A DNA stretch of 64,000 nt, taken from positions 62,001 to 126,000 of the forward strand of contig JAWQEG010000130.1 in the NCBI GenBank assembly GCA_033782935.1, in the 5' to 3' direction. Under the pieces are notes generated by a model. It ran no database searches. It had not been told where the DNA came from and was given only the letters and a program-made list of their open reading frames with translations. A program made the position numbers and the translations under genes. Position 1 is the first letter of the stretch. The number at the start of each line of letters is the position of its first letter. Source of the DNA: Petrolisthes cinctipes. Its lineage: Eukaryota > Arthropoda > Malacostraca > Decapoda > Porcellanidae. Below are positions 20,790 to 32,484 of this stretch, piece after piece.

Positions 20790-23700
20790 AACGCCTGAAA
20801 AAAATAATCGCCTGAAAAAAATAATCGCCTGAAAAAAATAATCGCCTGAAAAAAATAAAAAGCCTGAAAAAAATATAAACGCCTGAAAAAAAATAAACCC
20901 CTGAAAAAAATAACCCCTGAAAAAAATAACCCCTGAAAAAAAATAAACGCCTGAAAAAAATAAACCCCTGAAAAAAATAACCCCTGGAAAAAAATAACGC
21001 CTGAAAAAAAATAACGCCTGAAAAAAAATAAACGCCTGAAAAAAATAAACGCCTGAAAAAAAATAAACGCCTGGAAAAAAATAAACGCCTGGATAAAAAT
21101 AGCGCCTGAAAAAAAAAACGCCTGAAAAAAAAACGCCTGAAAAAAAAACGCCTGAAAAAAAACGCCTAAAAAAAAAACGCCTGAAAAAAAAACGCCTGAA
21201 AAAAAAACACCTGAAAAAAAACACCTGAAAAAAAAACACGCCTGGAAAAATTAATCGCCTGGAAAAATAAATCGCCTGGAAAAAAATAAACTCCTGGAAA
21301 AAAATAACTTCCCTGGAAAAAAATAACTTCCCTGGAAAAAAATAACTTCCCTGGAAAAAAAAAACGCCTAAAAAAATAACCGCCTGAAAAAAATAACCGC
21401 CTGGAAAAAAATAAACGCCTGGAAAAAAATAAACGCCTGGAAAAAAATAAACGCCTGGAAAAAAATAAACGCCTGGAAAAAAATAAACGCCTTGAAAAAA
21501 ATAATCGCCTGAAAAAAAAACGCCTAAAAAATAAACGCCTGAAAAAAATAAACGCCTGAAAAAAAATAAACGCCTGATAAAAATATTCGCCTGAAAAAAA
21601 ATATACGCCTGAAAAAAAATATACGCCTGAAAAAAAATAACGCCTGAAAAAAATAACGCCTGAAAAAAAATAACGCCTGAAAAAAAATAAACGCCTGAAA
21701 AAAAATAAACGCCTGAAAAAAAATAAACGCCTGAAAAAAAATATTCGCCTGAAAAAAAATATTCGCCTGGAAAAAAAATATTCGCCTGGAAAAAAAATAT
21801 ACGCCTGGAAAAAAATAAGGCCTGGAAAAAAATAAGGCCTGGAAAAAAATAAGGCCTGGAGAAAAATAACGCCTGGAGAAAAATAACGCCTGGAAAAAAA
21901 TAACGCCTGGAAAAAAATAAACGCCTGAAAAAAATAAACGCCTGAATAAAATAAACGCCTGAATAAAATAAACACCTGAAAAAAATATTCGCCTGAAAAA
22001 AAATAAACCCCTGGAAAAAAATAAGGCCTGAAAAAAAATAAGGCCTGGAGAAAAATAACGCCTGAAAAAAAATAAACGCCTGAAAAAAAAAAAAACGCCT
22101 GAAAAAAAATAAACGCCTGGAAAAAAAATAACGCCTGGAAAAAAAAACGCCTGGAAAAAAAAACGCCTGGAAAAAAAAATCGCCTGGAAAAAAAAATCGC
22201 CTGGAAAAAAAATCGCCTGGATAAAAAAAAAAAACGCCTGGATAAAAAAAAAAACGCCTGGATAAAAATAAAACGCCTGGATAAAAAAATAACGCCTGGA
22301 TAAAAATAAACGCCTGAAAAAAAATAAACGCCTGAAAAAAAATAAACGCCTGAAAAAAAATAACGCCTGAAAAAAAATAACGCCTGAAAAAAAATAACGC
22401 CTGAAAAAAAATAACGCCTGAAAAAAAATAACGCCTGAAAAAAAATAACGCCTTAAAAAAAAATAACGCCTGAAAAAAAATAACCCCTGAAAAAAAATAA
22501 CGCCTGAAAAAAAATAGCGCCTGAAAAAAAATAGCGCCTGAAAAATAATAGCGCCTGAAAAAAATAGCGCCTGAAAAAAATAGCGCCTGAAAAAAAATAA
22601 CGCCTGAAAAAAAATAACGCCTGAAAAAAAATAACGCCTGAAAAAAAATAACACCTGAAAAAAAATTACGCCTGAAAAAAAATAACGCCTGAAAAAAAAT
22701 AGCGCCTGAAAAAAAATAGCGCCTGAAAAAAAATAGCGCCTGAAAAAAAATAGCGCCTGAAAAAAATTAGCGCCTGAAAAAAAATAGCGCCTGAAAAAAA
22801 ATAACGCCTGAAAAAAAATAACGCCTGAAAAAAAAACACGCCTGAAAAAAAAACGCCTGAAAAAAAAAACGCCTGAAAAAAATAACTTCCCTGGAAAAAA
22901 ATAACTTCCCTGGAAAAAAATAACGCCTAAAAAAAAAAACGCCTAAAAAAAAAAACGCCTGAAAAAAATAAACGCCTGAAAAAAATAAACGCCTGGAAAA
23001 AAATAAACGCCTGAAAAAAAATAAACGCCTGAAAAAAAATAAACGCCTGAAAAAAAATAAACGCCTGGAAAAAAATAAACGCCTGGAAAAAAATAATCGC
23101 CTTGAAAAAAAAACGCCTAAAAAAAAAACGCTTGAAAAAAATAAACGCCTGAAAAAAAATAAACGCCTGATAAAAATATTCGCCTGAAAAAAAATATACG
23201 CCTGAAAAAAAATATACGCCTGAAAAAAAATAACGCCTGAAAAAAAAATAACGCCTGAAAAAATATAAGGCCTGAAAAAAAATAAACGCCTGGAAAAAAA
23301 TAAACGCCTGAAAAAAAATAGACGCCTGAAAAAAAATAAACGCCTGGAAAAAAATAACGCCTGGAAAAAAAAACGCCTGGAAAAAAAAACGCCTGGAAAA
23401 AAAAACGCCTGGATAAAAAAATTAACGCCTGGATAAAAAAATTAACGCCTGGATAAAAAAAAAACGCCTGGATAAAAAAAAAACGCCTGGATAAAAATAA
23501 CGCCTGAATAAAAAAATAACGCCTGAAAAAAAATAAACGCCTGAAAAAAAATAAACGCCTGAAAAAAAATAAACGCCTGAAAAAAAATAAACGCCTGTAA
23601 AAAATAACGCCTGTAAAAAAATAACGCCTGAAAAAAAATAACGCCTGAAAAAAAATAACGCCTGAAAAAAAATAACGCCTGAAAAAAAATAACGCCTGAA

Positions 23701-24555
23701 AAAAAATAACGCCTGAAAAAAAATAACGCCTGAAAAAAAATAACGCCTGAAAAAAAATAGCGCCTGAAAAAAAATAGCGCCTGAAAAAAAATAGCGCCTG
23801 AAAAAAAATAGCGCCTGAAAAAAAATAACGCCTGAAAAAAAATAACGCCTGAAAAAAAATAACGCCTGAAAAAAAATAAACGCCTGAAAAAAAATAAACA
23901 CCTGAAAAAAAATAAACGCCTGAAAAAAATATTCGCCTGAAAAAAATAACCCCTGAAAAAAAATAAACCCCTGAAAAAAAATAAACGCCTGAAAAAAAAT
24001 AAGGCCTGGAGAAAAATAACGCCTGGAAAAAAATAAACGCCTGAAAAAAAATAAACGCCTGGAAAAAAATAAACGCCTGAAAAAAAATAACGCCTGGAAA
24101 AAAATAAACGCCTGGAAAAAAAACGCCTGGAAAAAAAAACGCCTGGAAAAAAAAACGCCTGGATAAAAAATAAAACGCCTGGATAAAAAATAAAACGCCT
24201 GGATAAAAATAAAACGCCTGGATAAAAATAAAACGCCTGAATAAAAAAATAAAACGCCTGAATAAAAAAATAAAACGCCTGAATAAAAAAATAAACGCCT
24301 GAATAAAAAAATAAACGCCTGAATAAAAATAAACGCCTGAAAAAAAATAAACGCCTGAAAAAAAATAAACGCCTGAAAAAAAATAACGCCTGAAAAAAAA
24401 TAACGCCTGAAAAAAAATAACGCCTGAAAAAAAATAACCCCTGAAAAAAAATAACCCCTGAAAAAAAATAGCGCCTGAAAAAAAATAGCGCCTGAAAAAA
24501 AATAGCGCCTGAAAAAAAATAGCGCCTGAAAAAAAATAGCGCCTGAAAAAAAATC
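20790..24555. repeat. Higher-order repeat of the array, copy 1 (about 3.8 kb)
   Basis: A marker string of variant units (an AAAAAGCCTG unit at 20,858, TTCCCTGG units at 21,308-21,355, GGCCTGG units at 21,818-21,858, a GCTTG unit at 23,129) recurs in the same order at 24,587-27,030. The offset is 3,729 bp at the left and about 3,895 bp after a roughly 166-bp block present only in copy 2. Confidence 0.8.
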
Positions 24556-27500
24556 GCCTGAAAAAAATAATCGCCTGAAAAAAATAAAAAGCCTGAAAAA
24601 AATATAAACGCCTGAAAAAAAATAAACCCCTGAAAAAAATAACCCCTGAAAAAAATAACCCCTGAAAAAAAATAAACGCCTGAAAAAAATAAACCCCTGA
24701 AAAAAATAACCCCTGGAAAAAAATAACGCCTGAAAAAAAATAACGCCTGAAAAAAAATAAACGCCTGAAAAAAATAAACGCCTGAAAAAAAATAAACGCC
24801 TGGAAAAAAATAAACGCCTGGATAAAAATAGCGCCTGAAAAAAAAAACGCCTGAAAAAAAAACGCCTGAAAAAAAAACGCCTGAAAAAAAACGCCTAAAA
24901 AAAAAACGCCTGAAAAAAAAACGCCTGAAAAAAAAACACCTGAAAAAAAACACCTGAAAAAAAAACACGCCTGAAAAAAAAACACGCCTGAAAAAAAACA
25001 CGCCTGAAAAAAAAAAAACGCCTGAAAAAAAAAACGCCTGAAAAAAAATAACGCCTGAAAAAAAATAACGCCTGAAAAAAAAAAACGCCTGAAAAAAAAA
25101 ACGCCTAAAACAAAAACGCCTAAAAAAAAAAAACGCCTGGAAAAATTAATCGCCTGGAAAAATAAATCGCCTGGAAAAAAATAAACTCCTGGAAAAAAAT
25201 AACTTCCCTGGAAAAAAATAACTTCCCTGGAAAAAAATAACTTCCCTGGAAAAAAAAAACGCCTAAAAAAATAACCGCCTGAAAAAAATAACCGCCTGGA
25301 AAAAAATAAACGCCTGGAAAAAAATAAACGCCTGGAAAAAAATAAACGCCTGGAAAAAAATAAACGCCTGGAAAAAAATAAACGCCTTGAAAAAAATAAT
25401 CGCCTGAAAAAAAAACGCCTAAAAAATAAACGCCTGAAAAAAATAAACGCCTGAAAAAAAATAAACGCCTGATAAAAATATTCGCCTGAAAAAAAATATA
25501 CGCCTGAAAAAAAATATACGCCTGAAAAAAAATAACGCCTGAAAAAAATAACGCCTGAAAAAAAATAACGCCTGAAAAAAAATAAACGCCTGAAAAAAAA
25601 TAAACGCCTGAAAAAAAATAAACGCCTGAAAAAAAATATTCGCCTGAAAAAAAATATTCGCCTGGAAAAAAAATATTCGCCTGGAAAAAAAATATACGCC
25701 TGGAAAAAAATAAGGCCTGGAAAAAAATAAGGCCTGGAAAAAAATAAGGCCTGGAGAAAAATAACGCCTGGAGAAAAATAACGCCTGGAAAAAAATAACG
25801 CCTGGAAAAAAATAAACGCCTGAAAAAAATAAACGCCTGAATAAAATAAACGCCTGAATAAAATAAACACCTGAAAAAAATATTCGCCTGAAAAAAAATA
25901 AACCCCTGGAAAAAAATAAGGCCTGAAAAAAAATAAGGCCTGGAGAAAAATAACGCCTGAAAAAAAATAAACGCCTGAAAAAAAAAAAAACGCCTGAAAA
26001 AAAATAAACGCCTGGAAAAAAAATAACGCCTGGAAAAAAAAACGCCTGGAAAAAAAAACGCCTGGAAAAAAAAATCGCCTGGAAAAAAAAATCGCCTGGA
26101 AAAAAAATCGCCTGGATAAAAAAAAAAAACGCCTGGATAAAAAAAAAAACGCCTGGATAAAAATAAAACGCCTGGATAAAAAAATAACGCCTGGATAAAA
26201 ATAAACGCCTGAAAAAAAATAAACGCCTGAAAAAAATAAACGCCTGAAAAAAAATAACGCCTGAAAAAAAATAACGCCTGAAAAAAAATAACGCCTGAAA
26301 AAAAATAACGCCTGAAAAAAAATAACGCCTGAAAAAAAATAACGCCTTAAAAAAAAATAACGCCTGAAAAAAAATAACCCCTGAAAAAAAATAACGCCTG
26401 AAAAAAAATAGCGCCTGAAAAAAAATAGCGCCTGAAAAATAATAGCGCCTGAAAAAAATAGCGCCTGAAAAAAATAGCGCCTGAAAAAAAATAACGCCTG
26501 AAAAAAAATATCGCCTGAAAAAAAATAACGCCTGAAAAAAAATAACACCTGAAAAAAAATTACGCCTGAAAAAAAATAACGCCTGAAAAAAAATAGCGCC
26601 TGAAAAAAAATAGCGCCTGAAAAAAAATAGCGCCTGAAAAAAAATAGCGCCTGAAAAAAATTAGCGCCTGAAAAAAAATAGCGCCTGAAAAAAAATAACG
26701 CCTGAAAAAAAATAACGCCTGAAAAAAAAACACGCCTGAAAAAAAAACGCCTGAAAAAAAAAACGCCTGAAAAAAATAACTTCCCTGGAAAAAAATAACT
26801 TCCCTGGAAAAAAATAACGCCTAAAAAAAAAAACGCCTAAAAAAAAAAACGCCTGAAAAAAATAAACGCCTGAAAAAAATAAACGCCTGGAAAAAAATAA
26901 ACGCCTGAAAAAAAATAAACGCCTGAAAAAAAATAAACGCCTGAAAAAAAATAAACGCCTGGAAAAAAATAAACGCCTGGAAAAAAATAATCGCCTTGAA
27001 AAAAAACGCCTAAAAAAAAAACGCTTGAAAAAAATAAACGCCTGAAAAAAAATAAACGCCTGATAAAAATATTCGCCTGAAAAAAAATATACGCCTGAAA
27101 AAAAATATACGCCTGAAAAAAAATAACGCCTGAAAAAAAAATAACGCCTGAAAAAATATAAGGCCTGAAAAAAAATAAACGCCTGGAAAAAAATAAACGC
27201 CTGAAAAAAAATAGACGCCTGAAAAAAAATAAACGCCTGGAAAAAAATAACGCCTGGAAAAAAAAACGCCTGGAAAAAAAAACGCCTGGAAAAAAAAACG
27301 CCTGGATAAAAAAATTAACGCCTGGATAAAAAAATTAACGCCTGGATAAAAAAAAAACGCCTGGATAAAAAAAAAACGCCTGGATAAAAATAACGCCTGA
27401 ATAAAAAAATAACGCCTGAAAAAAAATAAACGCCTGAAAAAAAATAAACGCCTGAAAAAAAATAAACGCCTGAAAAAAAATAAACGCCTGTAAAAAATAA

Positions 27501-28465
27501 CGCCTGTAAAAAAATAACGCCTGAAAAAAAATAACGCCTGAAAAAAAATAACGCCTGAAAAAAAATAACGCCTGAAAAAAAATAACGCCTGAAAAAAAAT
27601 AACGCCTGAAAAAAAATAACGCCTGAAAAAAAATAACGCCTGAAAAAAAATAGCGCCTGAAAAAAAATAGCGCCTGAAAAAAAATAGCGCCTGAAAAAAA
27701 ATAGCGCCTGAAAAAAAATAACGCCTGAAAAAAAATAACGCCTGAAAAAAAATAACGCCTGAAAAAAAATAACGCCTGAAAAAAAATAAACGCCTGAAAA
27801 AAAATAAACACCTGAAAAAAAATAAACGCCTGAAAAAAATATTCGCCTGAAAAAAATAACCCCTGAAAAAAAATAAACCCCTGAAAAAAAATAAACGCCT
27901 GAAAAAAAATAAGGCCTGGAGAAAAATAACGCCTGGAAAAAAATAAACGCCTGAAAAAAAATAAACGCCTGGAAAAAAATAAACGCCTGAAAAAAAATAA
28001 CGCCTGGAAAAAAATAAACGCCTGGAAAAAAAACGCCTGGAAAAAAAAACGCCTGGAAAAAAAAACGCCTGGATAAAAAATAAAACGCCTGGATAAAAAA
28101 TAAAACGCCTGGATAAAAATAAAACGCCTGGATAAAAATAAAACGCCTGAATAAAAAAATAAAACGCCTGAATAAAAAAATAAAACGCCTGAATAAAAAA
28201 ATAAACGCCTGAATAAAAAAATAAACGCCTGAATAAAAATAAACGCCTGAAAAAAAATAAACGCCTGAAAAAAAATAAACGCCTGAAAAAAAATAACGCC
28301 TGAAAAAAAATAACGCCTGAAAAAAAATAACGCCTGAAAAAAAATAACCCCTGAAAAAAAATAACCCCTGAAAAAAAATAGCGCCTGAAAAAAAATAGCG
28401 CCTGAAAAAAAATAGCGCCTGAAAAAAAATAGCGCCTGAAAAAAAATAGCGCCTGAAAAAAAATC
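24556..28465. repeat. Higher-order repeat of the array, copy 2 (about 3.9 kb)
   Basis: Directly abuts copy 1 and follows it unit by unit. It differs by a block of CACGCCTG and CGCCTGAAAA units near 24,965-25,131. Identity ends at about 28,465, where ATCACCTG units replace the sequence seen after copy 1. Confidence 0.8.
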
Positions 28466-30594
28466 GCCTGAAAAAAAATCGCCTGAAAAAAAATCACCTG
28501 AAAAAAAATCACTTGAAAAAAAATCACCTGAAAAAAAATCACCTGAAAAAAAATCACGCCTGAAAAAAATAGCGCCTGAAAAAAAATAGCGCCTGAAAAA
28601 AAATAGCGCCTGAAAAAAAATAGCGCCTGAAAAAAAATAACGCCTGAAAAAAAATAACGCCTGAAAAAAAATAACGCCTGAAAAAAAATAACGCCTGAAA
28701 AAAAATAACGCCTGAAAAAATTAAACGCCTGAAAAAAATAATCGCCTGAAAAAAATAATCGCCTGAAAAAAATAATCGCCTGAAAAAAATATAAACGCCT
28801 GAAAAAAATATAAACCCCTGAAAAAAAATAAACCCCTGAAAAAAATAACCCCTGAAAAAAAATAACCCCTGGAAAAAAATAACGCCTGGAAAAAAATAAC
28901 GCCTGGAAAAAAATAACGCCTGGAAAAAAATAACGCCTGGAAAAAAATAAACGCCTGGAAAAAATAAACGCCTGGAAAAAAATAAACGCCTGGAAAAAAA
29001 TAAACGCCTGGAAAAAAATAAACGCCTGGATAAAAAAATAGCGCCTGAAAAAAAATAACGCCTGAAAAAAAATAACGCCTGAAAAAAAATAACGCCTGAA
29101 AAAAAAACGCCTGAAAAAAAACACCTGAAAAAAAAAACACCTGAAAAAAAAAACGCCTGAAAAAAAATAACGCCTGAAAAAAAATAACGCCTGAAAAAAA
29201 ATAACGCCTGAAAAAAAAAACGCCTGAAAAAAAAAAACGCCTGAAAAAAAAAACGCCTGAAAAAAAAAAACGCCTGAAAAAATTAATCGCCTGGAAAAAA
29301 ATAATCGCCTGGAAAAAAATAACTTCCCTGGAAAAAAATAACTTCCCTGGAAAAAAATAACTTCCCTGGAAAAAAATAACTTCCCTGGAAAAAATAACTT
29401 CCCTGGAAAAAAATAAACGCCTGGAAAAAAATAAGCGCCTGGAAAAAAATAAACGCCTGGAAAAAAATAAACGCCTGGAAAAAAATAAACGCCTTGAAAA
29501 AAATAATCGCCTGAAAAAAAAACGCCTAAAAAAAAAAACGCCTGAAAAAAATAAACGCCTGAAAAAAAATAAACGCCTGAAAAAAAATAAACGCCTGGAA
29601 AAAAATAAACGCCTGGAAAAAAATAAACGGCTGGAAAAAAAATAACGGCTGGAAAAAAATAACGGCTGGAAAAAAATAACGGCTGGAAAAAAATAACGGC
29701 TGGAAAAAAATAACGCCTGGAAAAAAATAACGCCTGGAAAAAATAACGCCTGGAAAAAAATAACGCCTGGAAAAAAATAACGCCTGAAAAAAAATAACGC
29801 CTGAAAAAAAATAAACGCCTGAAAAAAAATAGCGCCTGAAAAAAAATAGCGCCTGAAAAAAAATAGCGCCTGAAAAAAAATAGCGCCTAAAAAAATATAT
29901 CGCCTGAAAAAAAATAACGCCTGAAAAAAAATAACGCCTGAAAAAAAATAACGCCTAAAAAAAAAACGCCTGAAAAAAAATAACGCCTGATAAAAAATAA
30001 CGCCTGAAAAAAAATAACGCCTGAAAAAATTTAACGCCTGAAAAAAATAAACGCCTGAAAAAAATAACGCCTGAAAAAAATAAACGCCTGAAAAAAATAA
30101 ACGCCTGAAAAAAATAAACGCCTGAAAAAAATAAACGCCTGAAAAAAATAAAAGCCTGAAAAAAATAAAAGCCTGAAAAAAATAACTGCCTGAAAAAAAA
30201 TAACGCCTGAAAAAAAATAACGCCTGAAAAAAATAACGCCTGAAAAAAAATTAAACGCCTGAAAAAAAATTAAACGCCTGAAAAAAATACACGCCTGAAA
30301 AAAATACACGCCTGAAAAAAATACACGCCTGAAAAAAATACACGCCTGAAAAAAATACACGCCTGAAAAAAATGAAAAAACCTGAAAAAAAAATAAACGC
30401 CTGAAAAAAAATAAACGCCTGAAAAAATAAACGCCTGAAAAAATAAACGCCTGAAAAAAAATAAAACGCCTGAAAAAAAATAAAACGCCTGAAAAAAATT
30501 AAACCCCTGAAAAACGAAAAAAACGCCTGAAAGAAAATAAACGCCTGAAAGAAAATAAACACCTGAAAAAAAATAATCGCCTGAAATAAATACA

Positions 30595-30780
30595 CTGAAA
30601 TAAAAACACTGAAAAAATAAATAAATAAATAAATAAAAATAAATAAATAAATAACACCTGAAAAATAAATAAAATAAATAACACTTAAAAAATAAAATAA
30701 ATAAAATAAATAACACCCGAAAAATAAATAAAATAATAATATAATTATATTAATAATAATAATGTCAACAATAATAATGT
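30595..30780. repeat. Array edge: ATAA/AAT simple repeats
   Basis: The last array units (AACACCTGAAAAATAAATAA) grade into (ATAA)n and (AAT)n. Edge units carry CACCTG rather than CGCCTG, as at the left edge. Confidence 0.8.
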
Positions 30781-30784
30781 CAAT

Positions 30785-30935
30785 AATAATACTAGTTACT
30801 TGTTGTTATATATTCTATGCCCCGCTCCACTAGCAGATGGTGCTCCGTAGGGCTTCCCTTAATATTATTTAACACTATAATCACTTCTAATGTTCATATT
30901 ATCTATGTCGTAACCAGCGAACAGATGTGTAATAA
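30785..30935 (-). pseudogene. L2/CR1-like LINE, 3' end fragment
   Basis: ACTTGTTGTTATATATTCTA, CCACTAGCAGATGGTGCTCC and CAGCGAACAGATGTGTAATA match the 3' end of the LINE at 11,006-11,661. About 150 bp, no coding sequence left. Confidence 0.8.
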
Positions 30936-31166
30936 TGTCAATAATAATTATCTCTTACCAGGATGAGCTGCCTTCAATGGGCAGTTAAGTATGGGGAGCC
31001 CCAATCATGTCAACACACTAACAGTCAGGCAAGAGAAAAAAGTTCGAGGAATTTACCTATTTAACTTGACTGTGGAAAGTGTATTGTTGCACTGCTCAGA
31101 TTTACAACATTTTACACTCATACTCATACAAAAAATAAAAATAAGAATAAAATAAAAAATATAAAA
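30936..31166. other. No gene; AT-rich spacer
   Basis: Contains TTACCAGGATGAGCTGCC and an A-rich tail (31,125-31,165) that may be the 3' UTR of the LINE remnant next to it. Confidence 0.35.
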
Positions 31167-31345
31167 TTAATAATCAAAGAGCCTCTGCTGGCTGTCCCCC
31201 AAATACAAAGCCAGCTGTCTTTTGAAGTGTGTTAAATTTGATGATGATGCAAATGTTAATTATTCTAATGGCGAAGGATCTTTTGCGAATCTGTCTGTAC
31301 ATGAGGACAAAATATTTTAAACAAGTGTTCACGAGTTCTGTCGGA
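31167..31345 (-). pseudogene. LINE reverse transcriptase tail remnant
   Basis: On the minus strand ATTCGCAAAAGATCCTTCGC reads IRKRSFAIRIIN. After a frame change TTCAAAAGACAGCTGGCTTT reads FKRQLALYLGDSQQRLFDY, then a stop. This is the usual end of APE-type LINE reverse transcriptases (an FA.R..N.WN segment, then FK..L). Only the last 50 or so residues remain, broken at least once. Confidence 0.65.
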
Positions 31346-31355
31346 TGACCTTAAA

Positions 31356-31356
<1 letters not shown>

Positions 31357-31391
<35 letters not shown>
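31357..31391. repeat. (AAT)n microsatellite
   Basis: About eleven AAT units between two LINE remnants. Confidence 0.9.
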
Positions 31392-31596
31392 TAGATGGTG
31401 AATTGGAGACTACAGACTCCTCCTCACTATGCCAGGCAATAAGACACACTATATTTCACAGCCTAGCAACAAAGAATTGCAATAAGCGTGCCGTGTCTGC
31501 CATACATATGGAGCAATGGATAATTCCTGCACTATCACACATTCAAATCAATCGTGAAAGTTGTTCCATTATTACATCATTTATGCCTTTCATCCT

Positions 31597-32290
31597 GACA
31601 AGTGCATATGGATGAGAATTGGAAAACTACAAACAGAGGTCTTTAATTACGAAATGCATGGAGGAATGAAGCAGGTGGACTGTGAAAAGGAGTTAGGAGT
31701 GCTGATAGATTGTGAACTTAATTTCAGAAGACATTTAGCAGAAAAAATTAATAGGTCAAATAGGATGTCTGGGTTTATAAAAAGGACATTTATAAACTTA
31801 AGAGACTATTCAAAACATTGTATACTGCCATGGTGAGACCTCTTTTAGCACCCGTATAAACAAAAAGACATAATATAATGAAGTCGAAAATGTGCAGAGG
31901 AGAGCAACGAGAATGATTCCTTCCTTCCTTACAGGGGTTGAATTATGAAGAAAGATTGAAGAAATTAGATCTTCCTTCATTGACATACAGAAGAAATAGG
32001 GGAGACATAATTAAAGCATTATAATAATAAAAATGCCAATATATCAATATAATATAAATAGGAAAGTATGCGGCAATATATTTCAAAGAGCAGAGGAAAC
32101 TAGAACAAGGGGATAAAATAGTAAGAAGATCAAGAAAGTACGACCAAGATTAAACATAGGGAAATATTCATTCAGCTATAGAATTGTAAATATATGGAAC
32201 AGCCCGATTATGTCATAAATTCAGAAAGTGTAAGGAAGTTTGAGATTAATCTGGACAAGGAATGGAAAAGTAAAAAACAAATATTTCAAT
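31597..32290 (+). pseudogene. LINE reverse transcriptase C-terminal remnant
   Basis: Reads CEKELGVLIDCELNFRRHLA, EKINRSNRMSGFIKRTFINL, a stop, then ENVQRRATRMIPS-like sequence across frameshifts, LNYEERLKKLDLPSLTYRRN and RGDIIKA. Next comes a segment with RPRLNIGKYSFSYRIVNIWN and KFEINLDKEW. The order of motifs (LGV.ID, VQRRATR, YEERL..L.L..L..RR.RGD) is that of the C-terminal half of a non-LTR reverse transcriptase. It is riddled with frameshifts and has no palm motif, so it is a dead fragment. Its motifs differ from the L2/CR1-like copy at 11 kb, so it is a different family. Confidence 0.8.
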
Positions 32291-32484
32291 ATAAAGCACA
32301 ACTACAATCAAACCTACAATTAAGTCGGCTCTGTTCTAACGAGTTGGCAACGAATTGACAGTCAATATGTGGAGCCGGAGTCACAGGTCTGCCAGGGTAA
32401 AAGGCCTTCTTCAGGATGTATTCTACGGTATCCCTGACTAAAAGGAACATGATAGTAATTCAGTACTTACCGTGCAGCTGTTAT
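32291..32484. other. No feature seen
   Basis: Short spacer between LINE remnants. Confidence 0.4.

Larger units (their letters stand above)
15490..30735. repeat. 15.2-kb tandem array of a degenerate 17-bp unit
   Basis: The unit is CGCCTGAAAAAAAATAA on the plus strand, TTATTTTTTTTCAGGCG on the minus. About 900 units follow one another with lengths of roughly 13-19 bp, varying mostly in the A-run. A nearly pure 17-bp stretch lies at 17,240-17,640. Subtypes occur in local blocks: CACCTG (15.5-16.1 kb), GCCTGGATA, CCCCTG, AGCGCCTG, TTCCCTGG, GGCCTGG, GCCTGTA and CGGCTGG. The minus-strand unit contains no stop in any frame, so frames up to about 1,140 codons remain open with a 17-residue period (FFFRRYFFSGVIFFQAL). 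These are by-products of the repeat, with no start, splice or composition evidence for a protein. Confidence 0.95.

Noticed and set aside
15546..30716. Very long minus-strand open frames (up to about 1,140 codons) with a Phe-rich 17-residue period
   Set aside because: The 17-bp unit TTATTTTTTTTCAGGCG has no stop in any frame, so open frames are expected. Frames overlap each other, change with A-run length, and have no start context, promoter or domain.
15490..30735. CRISPR-like array
   Set aside because: There are no unique spacers: the repeated unit is contiguous and only 17 bp, and the genome is eukaryotic.
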